Below are positions 58,691 to 64,000 of a stretch of 64,000 bases of DNA, piece after piece (within the stretch, counting starts at the first letter, position 1; each line of letters begins with the position of its first letter). The notes under the pieces are model-generated. The model saw only the letters and a list, made by a program, of their open reading frames with translations, was not told where the DNA came from and searched no databases. Source of the DNA: Utricularia gibba (taxonomy: Eukaryota > Streptophyta > Magnoliopsida > Lamiales > Lentibulariaceae); NCBI GenBank assembly GCA_002189035.1, contig CM007989.1, forward strand, positions 434,001-498,000, in the 5' to 3' direction. A program made the position numbers and the translations under genes.

Positions 58691-58761
58691 GCACCAGTGG
58701 TCTAGTGGTAGAATAGTACCCTGCCACGGTACAGACCCGGGTTCGATTCCCGGCTGGTGCA
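58691..58761 (+). tRNA. tRNA-Gly, anticodon GCC
   Basis: A 71-base cloverleaf. The acceptor stem GCACCAG pairs with CTGGTGC plus discriminator A. The D arm contains TGGTCTAGTGGTA (A box), the anticodon loop reads CTGCCAC with anticodon GCC, and the T arm holds GGTTCGATTCC (B box). There is no intron and no encoded CCA. A T5 tract a few bases after the end (58767-58771) fits an RNA polymerase III terminator. Confidence 0.98.
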
Positions 58762-58973
58762 CATCCTTTTTCAATTCTGGCCCCAAAACTCTTGCGTAAT
58801 TGCAACACACACCCTTCCAATGATTTTGGTGGTGTCCACTGTCCACATGAGCTTCTCAAAAACCGAAAACGAAGATGAACAAACCATAATTAGCAGAAGC
58901 CACGGAGAACCAGGAAATGGAACTTGTGTGTTTCGGGTTCTCCTTTTGATGCTCGCATGCGTTTGTTTCTTCG

Positions 58974-61426
58974 ATGGACAATGTCGATCTCCCCCAGTAC
59001 GCGGAGTTGATCAAGAAAGGCCTCGTCATTTGTCGCCGGAAACGAAAAGCTCATCCTTTCGGCGTATTCTACGGGCAAAATCCGTTGGATTACGGCTTCC
59101 CCCTAATCTTAATCCTTGCCTCGACCAAGATCGTTCTTACCCGCATTGTCCGTTTTTTAATCAAGCCCCTGCGCCAACCCACCATCGTTTCCGATGTCCT
59201 TGTAAGTACCCATTTTCTTGAAATGCTCTTAGGTTCCGTTGATTTTGGTCGTAATGATGATGGGTTTTTGTGTGCGTAGGCTGGCATCATCATTGGTCCT
59301 CGGTGATGGGTCGAAACAGTAAATTCTTTACATACGTTTACAGGGACAACGCCTATTATGTGATTAGGAACATAGCGCTGTTGGGATTCATGTACTTTCT
59401 GTTTTTAGCTGGAGTGAAAATGGATTTGGGGATCATAAAGAAGGCGAGGAGAAAGCACTGGTGCATTGCATCAGTTGCAATTTTTTTCCCACTGGGGTGT
59501 GCTATGTTGGTGGGATATCTAGAAAGATCAAACTGTACCCACTCACTGGCTCAGCCTGCTTCTTTATGGGGAATAAGTGCAATTTTCTCTTCTACAACCT
59601 TTCCAGTTCTGTATCCAATAGTCAGAGAGCTCAATCTTTTGAGCTCCGGGATCGGGCGTATGGCGTTGTATACAACACTGGCTGAGGATTTTATAATGGG
59701 AACAACTGTGTTTCTCATTTTTCAGATTCTGGGACAGTTGAAACACCATCCTATCAATATTCTGTGGTATGTTATTTCATTTGTTGTCATTGCAACAATC
59801 ATGTCAGGCGTTAGATATCTAATGAAGTGGATTGTGCGTTTCACTCCAGAAGGAGAGCCGGTGGCTCAAATCTATGTCATTGCGATATTGCTAAGTGTCC
59901 TGGTTGCAGGGCTAGTCACAGACACCTTTGGCCTTTCCGTTGCAATTGGACCACTGTGGCTAGGTTTGGCTGTTCCTTCTGGACCTCCTCTGGGAGCCAT
60001 CTTGGTAGAGAAGAGCGAGACTATTCTCAAGCACATTCTCATGCCCTTCTGCTTCATCTACATAGGTGTAACATTTGATCTCTATTCACTGAGCAACCAC
60101 TGGCCCCATCTAAAGCCAATCTTATTGATGATCATGGGTAGTTATATAGTCAAGATTGCTTCCATTGCCGTTTCTTCTCGCTTTTTATCCTTGACAGTCA
60201 GAGATAGCCTCACACTCTCCCTGATAATGACTTTGAAGGGTGAGGTGGAGTTTCTATGGTTACTTCACTTCTGGGAGATGAAGATTGTAGGCATACCAGA
60301 ATACACATTCCTGGTGCTTTTAGCCACATCTATGACAGCCTTGTCCACACCACTTATCTGCATGCTCTATGATCCCACAAGGCCCTACATGGTGAATAAG
60401 AGGAGGAATATTCAGCACACTCCACCCAATACTGAACTCCAAATAGTGGCTTGTATTCATGGGGAGGATACTCTCTCTGGTGTCATGAAGTTGCTCGAGG
60501 TATCGAATCCCACACTCAGTAGCCCTTTATCGGTCTCCGCTCTTTGCTTGGTGGAGCTGGTGGGTCGCTCCAATCCAGACCTCATAGACCATGAGATTGA
60601 GCAGACAGCCTCTGTCCGCATCCACAATGCTCTGAAAATGTTCGAGGAGTCGAGAAGCGAGTGTATGAAGATACATTCCTACACAACCATCACTTCCAAG
60701 CAGAGCATGTATCAAGACATCTGCGAGCTAGCATTCTCCAAGAAAGCTTGCCTGATCATCCTCCCCTTAAAGCTTGACAGCATAAAGGGAACGAGAGGTT
60801 CAAACCAAGGTGCCCACTCAGTGAACTCGTATGTTCTTAAGCATGCACCTTGCTCGGTTGCCATTCTTGTTGACAGGAGCCCATATCAGAATCTTGTCAA
60901 CGGTATTCTCAGAAGCTCCATACATCGCCTGGCACTTCTCTTCCTAGGAGGAGCCGATGCAAGAGAGGCGTTGATGTATGCGGACCGGATGGCAGAAAAC
61001 CCGTCTGTATCACTAACGGTAGTAAGATTTCTGTCACAAGACAGCCTTGGAGATGACGAAATGGAAAAGAAACTGGACGACGGGTTGGTAACACGGTTCT
61101 GGGTGAAAAGCGAGAGAAATCGCCGCATCGCATATCGCGAGGCCGTGGTGAGGAATGGACAGGAGACAATGGCAGCCATAAGAGAAATGAACAACGAGTC
61201 TCATGATCTATGGATCGTGGGAAGAACACATGGGATCAATCCTGTTTTGCTGAGAGGATTAACCAACTGGAGTGAAACCAATGAACTGGGAGTCATCGGT
61301 GACTTCGTCGCATCCGCAGATTTCGACACAAACGCCTCAGTTTTGTCCGTGCAGCAGCAGATACTCAGAGGCCAAGAGAAGTCTAGCCTTTTCAGGGTGT
61401 TCACCTCCCGCGCATGGCTGCGGTAA
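58974..61426 (+). CDS. Cation/H+ exchanger of the CHX family (CPA2), one-base frame break
   Basis: Exons 58974-59201 and 59280-61426; 791 residues after one correction. The N-terminus is soluble, then FPLILILASTKIVLTRIV and about eleven further membrane spans through CMLYDPTRPY (near residue 370-450). Signatures are SDVLAGIIIGP, YFLFLAGVKMDLGIIKKA, LTLSLIMTLKGEVEF, and a long cytosolic tail with universal-stress-like folds (ELQIVACIHGEDTL; RLALLFLGGADAREALMYADRM). CHX proteins move K+ or other cations in exchange for protons at endomembranes or the plasma membrane. At the start of exon 2, GGTCC at 59295-59299 is one base short: IIIGP needs one more base before SVMGRNSKFF. The intron (59202-59279) is GT-AG. 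Confidence 0.92.
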
Positions 61427-62218
61427 GAAGCCAGCCAAGTCCCCCAGTCTTCCCTTCATCTGTACATCAAACGCCATTACTCGGAGGATTCATTTCTCTC
61501 TCTGTTTCATCAAGGCAAGCCCGTAGGCATCGTCTTGTCGGGGCAAGAAATGAGTAATATTCTAACAATTATTGCGGCCCTTAGGCTTCTAGAAGAGCAA
61601 TTTACAGTTACAGACATGCCCCCCACTACGCACTGCATGTCCCTACCCCCTCGATGCTGCAATAATTACCATAATGTCCTCCAGGCCCACGCCACCATCC
61701 CTAGATGCCCGTTCCGTACCACCCGCGTGATAAAAAAAAAATACAACATTTTTTAATAATAATTTGAAAGTTTTCCCGCACATGTTGGCATATGTGATTA
61801 AATAAATATTCATTTGCGTGACGTATGCATTAATATATTTAAAAACTAATATTGTATCAATATTATTTTTTTAATAATATAATAAAAAATTCCTTACTAT
61901 CTTCTTTTCCTGTATCGGCTCACGTGATAAAAAAAACACGTGGTCATTTATAATAATAATAATACTACTATAATGAATAACATATACGTATTTTTTAAAA
62001 TTAAAATTTTGAAACAAAATCGACAAGTTCACCATTTTTTGATCGGTAAATTTTTTTTTATATAGTTAATAAAATTTAACTATTTGATGATTTCATGTCA
62101 TAAGGTATTTGATTGGATTTTTCTAACCATAAAATCAAACATGACAAACCATTGAGCCGTACGAATGGGCTCGAAATTGAATAAGGGTCATGGAACACTA
62201 CATTCCGATCATCATGAA
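61427..62218. other. Intergenic, AT-rich
   Basis: The first 300 bases are likely the 3' UTR of the CHX gene. Bases 61730-62130 are very AT-rich with runs of A and T. No gene seen. Confidence 0.6.
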
Positions 62219-63532
62219 TCAGGTGTCTTCCGGCGGGAATAGAACGGGAACGAGGAGCCTGGTTAGCTGCTGGGTGACGATCCGGTAAACGGGCTCCGTG
62301 GGGTGTATGCTGTCGAAGAACATGTACTGGTTAGGGTTCCCACACGGGGCTCAGCTCCGTACAGAGCGGGCCGGCTTCCACCACACCGGAGCCGCAGCAA
62401 CCTTTACCTGTTTCCAGGAATCCTGCATCACGAATTTGGGTGTTTTATTTGGGAAAGACAAGGATGAGGGCGATTTGGGAATGATGATAGGCTTGTGGTT
62501 GTTACCGTAATGATGTGGGTTGTGGACCATGTCGAGGAGGGTGGTGAAGATGTCAGCGTACACGATTTTACTTCCCGGGAGCTGGGTTTCGATCTGAGGG
62601 AGAAGCCTTTGGAGTTTCATGTTGTAAGACTGAGCATCTACGTTTTGCCGGTGGATGCATTGGCGGAGAAGCGGCGACCTCGCTGTCATTTGTATCGGTA
62701 GACATCCCAGCGGCGGCAGCCCGGCCACCACGATTTTGCGACCGCCCAGTTGGTACAGCTCCTGTCACTCAAATGTCAGTAGGTTCCGGCCATCCAAAAG
62801 GAACTTCCAGGAAGGTTCAGAGCTTATATGACCTCAAGGAAGGTTTGGAGCTTATTTAGCAGCAAGTCTTGGTACTTGTCAATGGTGTACTCTACGCGTC
62901 TCCTGGGGATATCGTAGAAGTTGAGAACGAAGTCATTGGTGCCGGCGCTAATGATCAGCGGCGACCGGTTGAGAATTTCGGAGGCCTCGCCCTCCCCAAC
63001 GATCCCTCGAGCCTGCGAATGTATGCTCGGAAGTACTCAAGTTGACCGGAGAAGGGGATACCCAGAGAAATGGTTGTCGTCATCTCATCATACCTTTACA
63101 TAAAAAATAAACAGTTGTACTTAAGGCAGTACTTTCACATTTAAAAAGACAGAAGAGTGCGACGGGTACCCTGATCCGGCGGAAGCAAAGCTGACTCCGG
63201 TGAGAAGATCCTCCTCGGAAAGATAAGGATCAAGGAAGGGGGGAACGGTTTCCTTGAGACGAAACATGGAAGCCAGGAAGTCTGGAATGAGCTTGCCGTC
63301 GGTTAAGCGGCCGGTGGGGATGCTGCCTTGGAAGTTGAGGCCGTACGGGGGATGATTGCCTCTGAAGAGTGTGGTTATGAAGTTGTTGTTACCAGGATCC
63401 ACGGTGGAGTCTCCGAAGACGTAAGATCGCCGGAAACAGCGTCTCGTTCCCCCTTCTAGAATCCACCAGAGGGAACCAGAGGCAAAAGAAGAAGACGAAG
63501 AAGCCGCAGAAGGTGGCGGTAGAAGCAGCCAT
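62219..63532 (-). CDS. GDSL-type esterase/lipase, three frame breaks
   Basis: Four minus-strand exons: 63532-63170, 63093-62833, 62761-62506, 62422-62219; about 360 residues after corrections. It begins with a signal peptide (MAASTATFCGFFVFFFCLWFP). GDSL block I is FGDSTVDPGNNN. Then NHPPYGLNFQGSIPTGRLTDGKLIPDFLA and GVSFASAGSGYDEMTTTISLGIPFSGQLEYF follow. Block III is SAGTNDFVLNFYDIP, then KIVVAGLPPLGCLPIQ and CCGSGVVEAGPLC. Block V is NQYMFFDSIHPT, with the catalytic His. Such enzymes are usually secreted and act on acyl esters of lipids, cutin or wall polymers. Breaks: an extra T (or two missing bases) at 63423-63424 before YVFGDS; a G run one short at 63004-63006 inside RRLEGIVGEGEA; and one base extra or two missing near 62339-62341 before NPNQYMFF. 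Confidence 0.88.
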
Positions 63533-64000
63533 GGGCGTTTTGCCTGGTTTCGCGCGTGTGAGCCGAGAATATGCAGAAGAAGAGTTGTAGTGCAACCGTC
63601 GCGGTGGCCGGCATTTAATTCGGAGCATTATGAAGGTGACCCCATAGGCCCCAGTTCACGTCTTCTGCGACCGTGACTGAGAGCACCTTCCACCTTCCAC
63701 CTTCACCCACATCCACTTTCACCTCACTAAACTCCCACTGGCCTAAACCCTAAACCAACCCTGCATCTCCCCATCCGTTTCGACGTCAATTTTATTTTTA
63801 TCGAACTCTGTCGAACAAATGAAAACGAACACCTATGTTTTGTATTCATTTATTTGATTTTATCGAACTAAAAAATTAATAAATTCTTAACCTCATGTCC
63901 ACCCAATGGCAGAGGAGCGATATGCCACATAAATTTTGGAATGTATTTACATAAAACGATACAAAATCTAATGTTGAAAATAATAATATCTTACAGTAAA
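63533..64000. other. Upstream region of the GDSL gene
   Basis: Contains the likely promoter of the minus-strand GDSL gene, with CACCTTC-like repeats at 63685-63725, and AT-rich DNA to the window end. No ORF of note. Confidence 0.55.

Noticed and set aside
1-64000. A biosynthetic or defence gene cluster
   Set aside because: The genes belong to unrelated pathways (seed regulation, membrane traffic, lipid synthesis, transcription, cell wall) with their own promoters. Nothing points to a shared product or island.

Overview
This window looks like nuclear DNA of a dicotyledonous plant. Genes are split by short AT-rich introns with GT/AG borders, intergenic stretches are AT-rich, and nearly every protein matches a family typical of flowering plants: ABI3, FAD2, TON1, POWERDRESS, a TDIF peptide precursor, an ALOG protein, PBL-type kinase, CHX exchanger, VAMP72 and plastid fibrillin. 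The protein style suggests an asterid, perhaps Lamiales, but that is only an impression. Exon borders were worked out by hand from reading frames, splice signals and family knowledge; nothing was aligned by computer.

Layout. 1-1.4 kb: 3' part of an ataxin-10 homologue. 2.8-5.9: TRM/LONGIFOLIA-like DUF3741-DUF4378 protein. 7.8-10.0: ABI3. 11.15-11.34: decayed 25S rRNA fragment. 12.0-12.8: small unnamed protein. 13.8-15.0: SDI/MS5-like TPR protein. 15.3-16.7 (-): VAMP72 SNARE. 17.45-17.67: CLE41/44 (TDIF) precursor. 18.6-20.4: plastid fibrillin PAP12. 20.7-21.5 (-): plastid membrane protein. 22.1-23.7: DEAD-box helicase RH41. 24.0-25.5 (-): coiled-coil protein. 26.0-27.1 (-): FAD2. 29.1-30.8 (-): leukotriene-A4-hydrolase-like pseudogene. 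31.5-35.5: DUF1680/GH127-type protein. 35.7-37.2: plastid GNAT acetyltransferase. 37.5-38.6: ureidoglycolate-hydrolase-like protein. 38.8-39.6 (-): dirigent pseudogene. 40.0-41.7: TON1. 42.4-44.6: PBL27-like kinase. 45.2-47.2: PGP synthase. 48.5-55.1: POWERDRESS. 55.5-56.9 (-): TFIIF-beta. 58.0-58.4: ALOG/LSH. 58.69-58.76: tRNA-Gly(GCC). 59.0-61.4: CHX exchanger. 62.2-63.5 (-): GDSL lipase.

These are independent plant genes, not an operon or a dedicated cluster. The one functional link I see is TON1 together with a protein of the TRM class, whose members recruit TON1 to microtubules; they lie 34 kb apart.

The most striking pattern is not a new system. At least nine otherwise intact genes carry frame breaks of one base (or two), mostly a missing base in a short G/C run. 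Splice sites, phases and C-termini stay intact on both sides. Consensus error in the sequence is the likeliest cause. Two loci (the LTA4H-like and dirigent-like copies) have extra stops and losses and look like true pseudogenes. Other points of interest are two GC-AG introns, a decoy-exon repeat array in the GNAT gene, an upstream ORF overlapping the ABI3 start, and the rRNA fragment dominated by C-to-T/G-to-A changes. I found no CRISPR, no intact transposon and no clearly new multi-gene system.
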